Below, one piece after another: positions 28,940-37,705 of a stretch of 64,000 nt of DNA (position 1 is its first letter; every line of letters starts with the position of its first letter). The stretch is taken from assembly GCF_014698235.1 (NCBI RefSeq), contig NZ_JACJSP010000007.1, forward strand, positions 124,001 to 188,000, written 5' to 3'. This DNA is from Limnothrix sp. FACHB-406. GTDB taxonomy: Bacteria > Cyanobacteriota > Cyanobacteriia > CACIAM-69d. Both the position numbers and the translations under genes were made by a program. Under the pieces are notes generated by a model. That model had not been told where the DNA came from. It saw nothing but the letters and a program-made list of their open reading frames with translations, and searched no databases.

Positions 28940-29791
28940 CTAGGGCTGTGCGGGCGACGGACTGGGGCTGGCGGCGGGGGTTGGTTCAGCGCCGGGTTCC
29001 GTGGCCGCCAGCTTGCGAATTTGATCTTTGAATCGATCGGGTGCTAACCCCGCAGCCGTTGCAAACAATTCCTCAGCCTGTTGAGTCTTGCCTTGGTTGC
29101 GCAGCACGATCGCCTTGGCCAAAACCGGTCGAAAATCCTTGGGATTGCCCTCTAGGGCCTTGTCAAACGCAGCGATCGCGTCGTCATACCGCTCTAACTT
29201 GACGTAAACCTCGCCCAAGAGCAGCCGAATTGATACCACATCGGCGCTGTTGGGCTTGCTTTTATTGGCCGCGATCGCCTGATCCAACGACTCCTGCACC
29301 AAACCCACGGCCGCTTGGGGGCGCTGCTGTTCCACCAACAGGGTGGCCAATCCTTGCAGGGCCTTGAGGCTGTTGGGCTGGCGATCGAGCAGGGTGCGGT
29401 AGGTGGCTGCCGCCGCTTCCAAGTCCCCCGCCTCTTTCTGGGCTTGGGCTAACAGAATGCCGTAGTCCGGTTCGGAAGGGTTCAGCTCCGCTAGCTTGGC
29501 CAACGGCGCGATCGCCCCCTTGCGATCGCCCATTTTCAGCTTGGCTTCCAACAGCCCCCGCAGGGCCGTTTGATTGTCCGGCTCCCGTTGCAGCACCAAC
29601 TCATAGCCCTTGGCCTCATTCATGAGTCGATCGCGCTCCGAGCTGGCCGGGCTAGTTCCCGGGCTGGCGGCAGAATTGGGGGTTTGGCGTAGGCCTCCCA
29701 ACAAGGGCAGCACCGACAGTCCAACAAAAGCGAGTAGCGCCAAAAACAGCACAGCGCTCGTGAGCCAACGGTTTTGCTTTTGATTCGTCAC
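28940..29791 (-). CDS. TPR-repeat membrane protein
   Basis: A 283-residue protein with a membrane segment near the N-terminus (WLTSAVLFLALLAFVGLSVLPLL, about 9-31), a Ser/Pro linker and then four to five TPR-like repeats (GYELVLQREPDNQTALRGLLEAKLKMGDRKGAIAPLAKLAELNPSEPDYGILLAQAQKEAG...RYDDAIAAFDKALEGNPKDFRPVLAKAIVLRNQGKTQQAEELFATAAGL). The end is Pro/Ala/Ser-rich. GTG 29791 is preferred: GAGG precedes it and the frame upstream encodes an unrelated Arg/Cys-rich stretch. An ATG at 29965 would extend it. A scaffold role is likely; partners unknown. Confidence 0.85.
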   Translation of the reverse strand: MTNQKQNRWLTSAVLFLALLAFVGLSVLPLLGGLRQTPNSAASPGTSPASSERDRLMNEAKGYELVLQREPDNQTALRGLLEAKLKMGDRKGAIAPLAKLAELNPSEPDYGILLAQAQKEAGDLEAAAATYRTLLDRQPNSLKALQGLATLLVEQQRPQAAVGLVQESLDQAIAANKSKPNSADVVSIRLLLGEVYVKLERYDDAIAAFDKALEGNPKDFRPVLAKAIVLRNQGKTQQAEELFATAAGLAPDRFKDQIRKLAATEPGAEPTPAASPSPSPAQP

Positions 29792-30519
29792 AGTTTTTGC
29801 CTCGTTTGCCTGACGGAAGAGCCGCCCCGGGCTGGGGAGTCTCTTGGGGGGCCGTAACCCGACATTTTGACATCCACACGCTCTAAACCGACAGGAATTC
29901 TTGGATCCGATCCCTTCGGCAACCGAGCAAATCCCATGCGGCGATCGATCCCTAATTTCGCTCAAATGATGATGAAATCAGGGTTTGAGGTCAAGTCCAA
30001 ATCGGCAACGCTTCCCCGAACTCCCAAAAAACCAGAAAAATCTTCTGACTCCCTTGGGCTATCCATGCATTCAGTAGAATAGGCAGATTGACAGCCCCCG
30101 GGTCTTGGCCCTTGAGCCGGATCCTTCAGGTTCCCCATGAACCCATGGGGTGATTGGTCTCTGGAAAATGCCATTCCAGGGGGTTGGGTGAGTCCTGGGT
30201 TGGCCCCGTCAATATCAGTTCCGAATCAGTTTCGTCTGAGGTCTCTTGGCTCATTTCTCGGCTCATCTCGGGAAGCTGGCTGAGGCCCGGCCCTGAAGGA
30301 TCTTTGCCAAATGATTTTTGCCAAATGATCTTCAATGGCTGTGGCGCGATCGCCCTGATTTGCATTTTTGATTTGCATTTCTGATTCGCGCTGATCCAGT
30401 GTCATACACATCGCCACGCGCACCGTGATGCACCGATCGCCGGGCTGACCGATCGCTGACCGATCGCCGAACTGATCTCTGTTCCTCGCTCCTGTCTCCG
30501 TCCCCTGCAAGGAGGTCTT
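29792..30519. other. Divergent intergenic region with short tandem duplications
   Basis: No gene. TTTGCCAAATGAT is present twice (30303-30315, 30317-30329) and a 13-bp GATTTGCATTT(T/C)T unit is duplicated at 30357-30382. CCCCATG near 30136 pairs with CATGGGG just after it. Upstream of the next gene the sequence ends in a full AAGGAGGT ribosome-binding site (30509-30516). Confidence 0.6.
30303..30382. repeat. Two short tandem duplications (13 bp units)
   Basis: The first duplicate pair, TTTGCCAAATGAT, is separated by one T. The second, GATTTGCATTTTT / GATTTGCATTTCT, is directly adjacent (30357-30369, 30370-30382), followed by a decayed third start, GATTCGC. These are non-coding. Confidence 0.6.
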
Positions 30520-31587
30520 ATGTGTCCCCCGTCTGAGCCGCCTGCGGCCGAGTCATCCACACCGAACAACGGGCCCAAGCGGCCAAACCCGCCCCCCGTC
30601 CGTCCCAATCCACCCGCCGCTCAAGCCGAAGAAGCCCCTCGCAAGGAAGCCGCTAAATCGGAAAAAGAGTCCGCCAAAATCGTTAGTATTTCCAAGCCCG
30701 TGCGGCGAGACCCAACCGCCACCCCCGAACCGACCGCCGCGCCGGAACCCGTGGAACCGGAGGAAGCCGCTCCCATCTCGGAAGAGGACAGCACCCTTGG
30801 TTTGCGACTGCATCCCATTCCACCCCCCAGTGACCCCATGCAATACCGGGCGATCGGGCTGGTGCGAGGTCGCTACCTGCCTTCCGAAGAGCGCCTAACC
30901 AAGGGTGCTTTGGTGGTGGAAAACGATATCCAGATCGATGCGGTGTTGCTGGGCCGGGTCATGAGCCTTGTCAAAAACCACATCGACCTCGATAAGGAAC
31001 ACCTGTGGGTGGTTTATCCGCGCACCCGTGAAAATCACCTGCATTTGCAAGTGGTGGGCGTTTGGGAGCCGGAAACCTTGCACCGCAAGCCGCCGGAAGG
31101 ATCCGATGAGCCGGTTTTAGAACCAGCCGTGGTGGATCAAGAATTTTTCTCGATCCGAGGCGAGGTGATGTTCCATCGGGCCGACCAAGAGGCGGTAACC
31201 ATGCGCATCCAGCAAGCGCCGCGTCGCCCCGATGACAAGGCGAAGGCGTTCAAGATCCACTTGAAGGGCGTGCTGGGTGAGCGAGCCGTGGGCCATTTCT
31301 GGGATGTGGAGGTGAAGCGGGAAGGGGATGTGCTGACGATCGTGCAGGGCACATCCATCCGACGAATGCCCCCCCGCAAACCCCGCAAGCCGACGGGTAA
31401 CCACAAGCCTCGGGGCGGCGGAGGTCGCCGGTTTAATCGGAACGATCGCCCGCCGGGGGATCGACCCGAAGGGACTCGGCCCGCCACACCACGGCCCCAA
31501 CGGAGCGGAGACCAAAAGCCATCGAAACCGCGGCCACGCAGCGCGGCTCCGGAGGGCGAGGCTCACGAATCTTCAAGGGAATCCTAG
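30520..31587 (+). CDS. Cyanobacterial protein with Pro-rich head and Arg/Gly/Pro-rich basic tail
   Basis: A 355-residue protein with three parts: a Pro/Glu/Ala-rich disordered N-terminus (1-90), a folded middle (105-285, MQYRAIGLVRGRYLPSEERLTKGALVVENDIQIDAVLLGRVMSLVKNHIDLDKEHLWVVYPRTRENHLHLQVVGVW) and a strongly basic tail (285-355) of KPRKP, RGGGGRRF and RPPGDRPEG type. The start is fixed by AAGGAGGT 3 nt before ATG. The middle domain looks beta-rich but I do not know a named family. The tail looks RNA-binding or phase-separating; that is inference. Confidence 0.75.
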   Translation: MCPPSEPPAAESSTPNNGPKRPNPPPVRPNPPAAQAEEAPRKEAAKSEKESAKIVSISKPVRRDPTATPEPTAAPEPVEPEEAAPISEEDSTLGLRLHPIPPPSDPMQYRAIGLVRGRYLPSEERLTKGALVVENDIQIDAVLLGRVMSLVKNHIDLDKEHLWVVYPRTRENHLHLQVVGVWEPETLHRKPPEGSDEPVLEPAVVDQEFFSIRGEVMFHRADQEAVTMRIQQAPRRPDDKAKAFKIHLKGVLGERAVGHFWDVEVKREGDVLTIVQGTSIRRMPPRKPRKPTGNHKPRGGGGRRFNRNDRPPGDRPEGTRPATPRPQRSGDQKPSKPRPRSAAPEGEAHESSRES

Positions 31588-31646
31588 GCGGCTAACGGAG
31601 ACCGTGGTTCCCAGCCAGTCTGGGAAATAAGTTCAATTGGGAGCGA

Positions 31647-34600
31647 TTAGTTGAGGCGATCGAGTTCCAGGCAACAAATTTGCCAGGGCTTGATCGCCTT
31701 TGTGCTGGCGGGGTCTGCTGGGGTTGTTGCTGTGGGCGTTGGGGTGGAGTCCGGCAGGGGATCGCCCAACAAATTGACCCGATCGCCCCAGGTCAAGGGC
31801 AAATCGCTAGTCAGGTGCAACTGACCCGATCGGCCGACACTTTCATAAAGCCGCAACACCCAGCGATCGGCCCGTTGGGGATGGCGTGTGAGGGCCATCA
31901 GTTGGGCATAGTCACAGCCCAAGTTGAGCAAGGTGGCTTGGGTGGGCAACTGGGGCGCGATCGCCGAATCGGCCGCAGCTTCGGCTAATGGCGGCTCCTC
32001 AGTGACGGGCACAGGAACCCAACAGGCCAAGAGCGGTGATTGCAACTCGGCCGATCGCTGCACCGTCTGGGCCCCTTGCCAGCCGCCCAAGTGGGGATAG
32101 ATTGCGTAGGTGAATTCCCAGGTACCCCGATCGCTGTGGGGATCGGGCCAACAGGGCGATCGCAACAAACTCAGGCGCAATTGCCCCGGCTTGGCATCAA
32201 ACCCATGGGGCCCCGTGGTTAATAAACTCACCCCCCAGGCCGCCACATCCTGCGGCGTGGGATCCGCAATTTGGGGAGTCCGATCGGGGGTCGCGTCAGG
32301 GGTCGCATCGGGGGTCGATCGCCCAGGCACAGCAGGATGATCCGCAATTAACCGGGCGGCCAGGTCAGCCCAGCGCAGGGCGGGCACTTCCCACTTTGCT
32401 TGTTCGGCGGCGGTGCTGGGTCGGGTGGGGCGAACAATTGCCCCGCAAGGAATTTCATAGGTGGCGAGATCCGGTTCGTCACTGAGGGGAAAGGCGGCTT
32501 TTAAAAGCACTTGGGTTTCTTGCCATTGGGCGGTAGTGCGAATTTGCAACAGGGGCGATCGGGACTCCAGAACGTAATCTTGAGTGATCACCGATTGCCC
32601 CACCTGTCGCCGCACTCGCAGAACTTGGCGCACGGGGCCGGACTCTTCCCATCGCCAATCCAACAGTTGAGCCGGAGGCAGCGCGTTGGTTTCGTAGGCG
32701 GGATCAATATTCCAAGCGTCCCAATATTGCCCCGCGTCCCGAAAGGCTTGCAGCTCGTTGCCGGGGCCGGACAAGATTTCGCAATTTTGGATGATGTCAA
32801 ACAAACTGCTGATGTTGCCGGTAATCGGATCGATCGTGACCCGTAACCAGGGATTTTGCAAAATCGGCGGCTCGCTGGGTAAATGTTGCAAATCCACCAT
32901 CGTGGGTTCGGCATCGGGCACTAACCACAGGCATTGATAACCCACGCCGGGACAGTCATTCACCTGCACCAACAACTGATCGCCCCGGGGCCCCGATCGC
33001 TGAGTTAACAACGGTTGCCCATCGCCACTCACCGCTCGCCAAGATCCCGGGGGCAACGCCAGTTCCACCACGCCCGATCGCTCCCAACTGAGGCTGTTAA
33101 AAATCACCACGGGGGAAGCTCCGGCCACGGGCGGTTGGGTCAGGTCGATCGCAGCGCACCAGTGACTTAATGCGCGATCGCGCCCGGCCAAGGCTCCGGC
33201 TTCCGCCACCTGCCAATCCCCATTCACGGTTTCGTAGACTTCGGGGATCGAAGTACCGGGCAAAATGTCATGGAATTGGTTAAACAGCACCCGTTTCCAG
33301 GCCTGCTCTAAGTCTGCAAAAGCAGCGGTGGCCAACTCGGAAGTCACCAGCCCTGCCATTTCCGCCAAAGACCACCAAAGCTCCGCTTCATACAGCAGTC
33401 CTTCACAGCGACGGTTGGCCAGCTTTTGATCCAAGTGGGTGGTGTAGCAACCACGATGAAACTCCAGATACAGTTCATCGCGCCAGCGGGGCCAGGTGTC
33501 GATCGCGGCGAGTTTTGCACCCAAGTCGGTCACCCGTCCAAACCCTAGCTGCGGGAATAGGGGAGAAGCAGACCAACGCTGCCACTGCTCCAGCATTTCC
33601 CGGGTGGGGCCGCCTCCTCGATCCCCCAGCCCCGGCAACCAAAGGCTGGTGGGTTGGCCGGTGGCCTGTTCCCAATCGACGGCATACCGAGCGATCGCCA
33701 GGGGATCCGCGTCCGTGCCAATGGGCGGCAACATCCAGCCCAACACTTGCGACCCATCGGGGCTTTCCCAGGTGATGGCCTCGTGGGGAAAGCGGGTGGT
33801 GTCGTTCCAGCGCAGTTTTTGGGTGGCAAAAATATCAATGCCCCCTAACCGCAACAGTTGCGGCAATTGCCAGCAGAACCCAAAGGTATCGGGCAACCAG
33901 GCAATCCGGGCCGGTTGATCCGCCACCCACTGGCCTTGATGGTTCAGGGCAAATTGTTGACCGTAAAGAATTTGGCGGGCGATCGATTCGCCGCTGATGC
34001 AGTTCAAGTCCGGCTCAATCCACAGGCCCGCCGCCAGTTCCCACCGCCCTTCCGCAACCCGATCGCGCACTTGAGCCATCAGGGCCGGGCGATCGGCCGC
34101 CAACCACTCAAACAGGGCCGGGCTGGAATGGGTGAAGGTGAGGTCAGGAAATTCCGTTTGCAACTGCAAGACCGATCGAAAGGTGCGATCGGCCGCATCC
34201 CAGGTATCCGCCACGGGCCAGAGCCAAGCCATATCCAGGTGAGCATGGCCCACGGCGTGAATTTGTCGCTGCTTGAGCCAGTCGGCCCAACCGGCGGCCA
34301 CCAGGGTTTGGCGGGCCCGTTGCAGGGAGGCTTCAAAGGCCACCCGATCGGCTAAGGCCGCCCAGTGAATTTGACGGATCGCCTGATCCAAACTGGCGCG
34401 ATCGGGGCGATCGGGCGATTCCAAAGTGGCAAACTGAGCCACCACCGCCAACTCATCGGCCAGCGTTCCCGGATCCAGGCGATCGACCAAAGAAGCCGTC
34501 TCAAAAATCAGCTCTGCCTTCACCAGCGCCCCTTGATCATGGCCGGGTGACACCAATCGAATCGCCAAATCAAACGCCATGCCCGGTTCCGCCGCCGCGC

Positions 34601-34979
34601 TCAGCAACCGCCGACAGGCCGGATCGAAGAGATCGCCCGCTTGGACAAATTGCCCATTCAGATAAATTTCCGCCACTTCCGCCCACCAACCCAAGGCCAG
34701 TCGCAGCGTCAGCCCCGCGATCGGGTAGGGTTCTGCCAAATATTCCGGAATCACAATCCGTTGGGCCAACCACAGGGTCGATCGCCCCGCCGCCACAGGG
34801 ATGTGGCCCTTATCATTCACCGCCATCTGCGGCCAACGCGACCACCGATCGGGATCCAAGGCCCAATCTAGGCGCAATTCCCCTCGCCACCCCTGCCAAG
34901 CGGTTTGGCAGCGATATCGAGTGAGGGAACGCAGCCGATCAATCGAGAACTGCCAAGGCTCAGAATTCTGCGGAGTCAC
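31647..34979 (-). CDS. Alpha-mannosidase, GH38 family
   Basis: This 1110-residue enzyme has the GH38 signature: GHAHLDMAWLWPV (H245, H247 and D249, zinc ligands), then WLPDTFGFCWQLPQLL with the nucleophile D364, and the distal His/Asp segments such as FHDILPGTSIPEVYE (around 580). The long C-terminal beta-sandwich domains follow. GH38 enzymes cleave alpha-mannosides, using zinc or cobalt. The N-terminal domain of about 230 residues is a jelly-roll-like segment of the ancillary type. No signal peptide is seen, so it is likely cytosolic, perhaps for turnover of mannose-containing glycans or glycolipids. Confidence 0.95.
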   Translation of the reverse strand: MTPQNSEPWQFSIDRLRSLTRYRCQTAWQGWRGELRLDWALDPDRWSRWPQMAVNDKGHIPVAAGRSTLWLAQRIVIPEYLAEPYPIAGLTLRLALGWWAEVAEIYLNGQFVQAGDLFDPACRRLLSAAAEPGMAFDLAIRLVSPGHDQGALVKAELIFETASLVDRLDPGTLADELAVVAQFATLESPDRPDRASLDQAIRQIHWAALADRVAFEASLQRARQTLVAAGWADWLKQRQIHAVGHAHLDMAWLWPVADTWDAADRTFRSVLQLQTEFPDLTFTHSSPALFEWLAADRPALMAQVRDRVAEGRWELAAGLWIEPDLNCISGESIARQILYGQQFALNHQGQWVADQPARIAWLPDTFGFCWQLPQLLRLGGIDIFATQKLRWNDTTRFPHEAITWESPDGSQVLGWMLPPIGTDADPLAIARYAVDWEQATGQPTSLWLPGLGDRGGGPTREMLEQWQRWSASPLFPQLGFGRVTDLGAKLAAIDTWPRWRDELYLEFHRGCYTTHLDQKLANRRCEGLLYEAELWWSLAEMAGLVTSELATAAFADLEQAWKRVLFNQFHDILPGTSIPEVYETVNGDWQVAEAGALAGRDRALSHWCAAIDLTQPPVAGASPVVIFNSLSWERSGVVELALPPGSWRAVSGDGQPLLTQRSGPRGDQLLVQVNDCPGVGYQCLWLVPDAEPTMVDLQHLPSEPPILQNPWLRVTIDPITGNISSLFDIIQNCEILSGPGNELQAFRDAGQYWDAWNIDPAYETNALPPAQLLDWRWEESGPVRQVLRVRRQVGQSVITQDYVLESRSPLLQIRTTAQWQETQVLLKAAFPLSDEPDLATYEIPCGAIVRPTRPSTAAEQAKWEVPALRWADLAARLIADHPAVPGRSTPDATPDATPDRTPQIADPTPQDVAAWGVSLLTTGPHGFDAKPGQLRLSLLRSPCWPDPHSDRGTWEFTYAIYPHLGGWQGAQTVQRSAELQSPLLACWVPVPVTEEPPLAEAAADSAIAPQLPTQATLLNLGCDYAQLMALTRHPQRADRWVLRLYESVGRSGQLHLTSDLPLTWGDRVNLLGDPLPDSTPTPTATTPADPASTKAIKPWQICCLELDRLN

Positions 34980-35088
34980 GGGAAGCTAGGCTCAGTGTAT
35001 GTATACTTTCTCCAATTTAAAGGCCATTCTCCCGTCGCTCTTTCGCTGGCTCGTTCACTTCCACGGAATTTGAGGCCACTAAGATACA

Positions 35089-35160
35089 AATCAGGCTCAA
35101 ATCAAGCAGAACTCAGGCTCAAATCAAGTTCAAATCAGGCCTAAATCAGGCTCAAATCAG
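35089..35160. repeat. Degenerate tandem repeat of AATCAGGCTCAAA type
   Basis: At least four imperfect copies of (A)TCAGGCTCAAA occur, at about 35091, 35113, 35136 (variant TCAGGCCTAAA) and 35147, with intervening AATCAAG(T/C) spacers. It lies between the GH38 gene and the TolB-like gene. Confidence 0.55.
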
Positions 35161-35166
35161 TTGCCC

Positions 35167-36384
35167 TCAGAATGATGGCCCCGCAGGACGTTGGGGAGAA
35201 AACCACAACACCCGATAGCTCGGCCACTGCTCCACCTGGGTTAACTGCCGCAGCCGCCGACCATCCGCACTCGCCACATAGATATGGTCACTACAGGTGA
35301 CCTGACCAGCGGTCACCAGCCGCCGACAGGGGCCCGCAAAGCCGGCCACCAAAGCCAGTTGTTGGCCGTCCGGTGACCAGGTATAGGCCGATAAATCCCC
35401 CAGGCGCTCCCCTTGGGTCACCAGCGGCAATTCCTGAAATTGGCGCGATCGAGTATCTAAAATCCAAATTGAGGACTGGGATTTCACCCCGGACGATTGG
35501 GGAAACAGCCACTGAAAACTCAAAAATTCATCAAGCGGATCGTCGTTGCCGCGCACGGCCGGGTTGCGGTGATTTAAAAAGCTCAGCCGCTGACTATCCG
35601 GTAACCATTGGAAGTCGTACATGGCGACTTCGGGCACTTGAAAAGGCGTGGTTTCTCCTTCCCGAATCAGCACTTGGGGCGGCTTTTGCAAATCCAGCAG
35701 GGTCAGATCCACCGCCTCTTGCCCCAGTTGATAGCGGGCAACGGCCAGGCGCTGACTATCGGGAGACCAGCTCATCCAGCGAATTTCCCGATCGGCATCA
35801 TCGTTCGCGAGCCAAAGGCGCTGTTGGCCCGTTTGCCGATCGAGTAAGTAAATTTCCGAAAAAGTGGCTTCACCACGCGACTCAATTCGTTCATAGGCCA
35901 ACCAACGGCCATCGGCACTCCAGGCCCGCCGGCCATTGGAGCTTTGGGCGGCGGGGGGAACGGTGAGCGATCGCACTCCCCCTTGGGGCGTAATCAAAAA
36001 GGGACTCGATCGCCCGGAAAATACGCCTTGATAGATCAACCCGCTGCCATCGCGCAACAAAACGGGCGGGCCATTTTCAATTAGGGCTTGATTTTTGTTG
36101 GGCTGCTCAATCTCCACGTCGTTTTGCAGCAGCCAGCGAGCCACCAAGCCCGTTTGTAAGTCGGCCGTATAAAATGCCAACCGTGATGGGTCGGGGCCTT
36201 GATTATTAATGTCCGTGGTCACGATCAGGGTGTCCCGATCGTTGGGCAGTTCTGTAACGCTCGGTAACTGTGCCTTGGGCAAGTCACTGACGCAACCTAA
36301 GAGTAGAGAGAGCAGGCCAAGGCTTGAGCAGCGCGCCGCGATCGCCCGCCACCGCCAGAGTTGAAAATTGGATCGCAACAACAT
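35167..36384 (-). CDS. TolB-like (PD40) beta-propeller lipoprotein
   Basis: The 405-residue protein has a lipoprotein signal (LGLLSLLLGC, Cys at about residue 31), followed by repeated beta-propeller blades with the PD40 pattern (WSPDSQRLAVARYQ, WSADGRWLAYERIES, WLPDSQRLSFLNH, WSPDGQQLALVAGF). It would sit in the periplasm attached to a membrane. Unlike TolB, it is not next to pal or tolQRA. Role unknown; binding of a ligand or partner protein is the family inference. Confidence 0.87.
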   Translation of the reverse strand: MLLRSNFQLWRWRAIAARCSSLGLLSLLLGCVSDLPKAQLPSVTELPNDRDTLIVTTDINNQGPDPSRLAFYTADLQTGLVARWLLQNDVEIEQPNKNQALIENGPPVLLRDGSGLIYQGVFSGRSSPFLITPQGGVRSLTVPPAAQSSNGRRAWSADGRWLAYERIESRGEATFSEIYLLDRQTGQQRLWLANDDADREIRWMSWSPDSQRLAVARYQLGQEAVDLTLLDLQKPPQVLIREGETTPFQVPEVAMYDFQWLPDSQRLSFLNHRNPAVRGNDDPLDEFLSFQWLFPQSSGVKSQSSIWILDTRSRQFQELPLVTQGERLGDLSAYTWSPDGQQLALVAGFAGPCRRLVTAGQVTCSDHIYVASADGRRLRQLTQVEQWPSYRVLWFSPQRPAGPSF

Positions 36385-36505
36385 TCGATAAGGTCACCAT
36401 TGGCGACAGCCAACAACAGCCAACGACAGCCAAAAAATGATCGTGCGCTGTCTATTCCCGCCATAGAGTAAAGTGTACTTTCTGGTCAATTCCTAATCGT
36501 AGTGG

Positions 36506-37705
36506 GTGACTGCCATGCCGACTGCTCCTATTGCCGTGACCGTGCCAATTCCAGCCTTAACGATCGCCCCGGCCAGGGTGACACGCGGTTGGGGTGCGAT
36601 CGCCCAGGCAGGAGCAGAACTGGCCCGGTTGGGCAAGCGACCCTTGATCATCGGGGGCGATCGCTCCCTGGCGGCCCTGCTACCCCCTTTGCAACCGATT
36701 TTGGAGCAAATCGGGGCTAAAAGCACCGCCGCCAATTATTTGCCCGATTGCTGTGAAAGCAGCCTGGAACGCCTGCGCGTGGCGGCCAAGACCCATCGAG
36801 CGGACTACATCATCGGCACCGGCGGCGGCAAGGCCCTGGATGCGGCCAAGCTGGTGGCCCATCAACTAAAAATCCCGATCGCCACGATTCCCAGTTCCGG
36901 GGCCACTTGCGCCGCCTGGACAGCCCTCTCGAATGTTTATTCCGAATCGGGAGCGTTTTTGTATGACGTGACGCTCGATCGCTGCCCCGATTTGCTGATT
37001 TTGGATTATCAACTGGTGCTGACGGCCCCCACTCGCACCCTGGTGGCGGGCATCGGTGACGCGATCGCCAAATGGTATGAAGCCGCCATCAGCAGCGGGC
37101 GCTCTGAGCAAACCACGATCGTTGCCGCCGTTCAATCGGCCCGCGTGCTGCGAGATTTGCTATTGCAAAAATCCGCCGAGGCGATCGCCCAACCCGGTGG
37201 CCCCCTGTGGCAAGAAGTGGTTGATGCTTCCGTGCTGATGGCCGGGGTGATTGGCGGTTTGGGCGGGGCCCAATGTCGCACCGTGGCCGCCCATGCGATC
37301 CACAACGGTCTCACCCACATCAGCGCCAGCCACGGCACGCTGCATGGCGAAAAGGTGGCCCTCGGAATTTTGGCCCAACTGCGGCTCGAAGAAATGATCC
37401 AAGGCAGTCAGTTGGCCGCCGCTGCCCGGGCCCAATTGCTGAGTTTTTACGAGGCGATCGGGTTGCCGCGCTGCCTGGAAGACCTGGGCCTTGGGCAAAT
37501 GACACTTCAGGATTTGAAACAGGCCGCAGAGTTGGCCTGCCATGAGCGATCGGATATTCATCACCTCCCCTTCCCCGTGAGTGCCGACCAAGTGATGGCG
37601 GCCCTGGTGTCAACCCTCGCCCCCTGCCGCAGCAGCTTCAGCCCCGATGGCGGGCCGATCGCCGCGGCCCCCATCTACACCGGAGAGGAGGTCACTCAGC
37701 CATGA
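36506..37705 (+). CDS. Iron-containing alcohol dehydrogenase / glycerol dehydrogenase family enzyme
   Basis: A 399-residue member of the iron-ADH superfamily (GldA-like), with GTGGGKALDAAKLVAH (NAD-binding, about 115-130), IPSSGATCAAWTALSNVY, the metal-ligand region LVAGIGDAIAKWYEA (D near residue 186) and two His ligands in AHAIHNGLTHISASHGTLHGEKVALG (about 260-285). The substrate cannot be named from motifs. The N-terminal 15 residues carry an alternative ATG at residue 4. Its stop TGA overlaps the ATG of the following aminotransferase (ATGA), so the pair is translationally coupled. Confidence 0.88.
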   Translation: MTAMPTAPIAVTVPIPALTIAPARVTRGWGAIAQAGAELARLGKRPLIIGGDRSLAALLPPLQPILEQIGAKSTAANYLPDCCESSLERLRVAAKTHRADYIIGTGGGKALDAAKLVAHQLKIPIATIPSSGATCAAWTALSNVYSESGAFLYDVTLDRCPDLLILDYQLVLTAPTRTLVAGIGDAIAKWYEAAISSGRSEQTTIVAAVQSARVLRDLLLQKSAEAIAQPGGPLWQEVVDASVLMAGVIGGLGGAQCRTVAAHAIHNGLTHISASHGTLHGEKVALGILAQLRLEEMIQGSQLAAAARAQLLSFYEAIGLPRCLEDLGLGQMTLQDLKQAAELACHERSDIHHLPFPVSADQVMAALVSTLAPCRSSFSPDGGPIAAAPIYTGEEVTQP

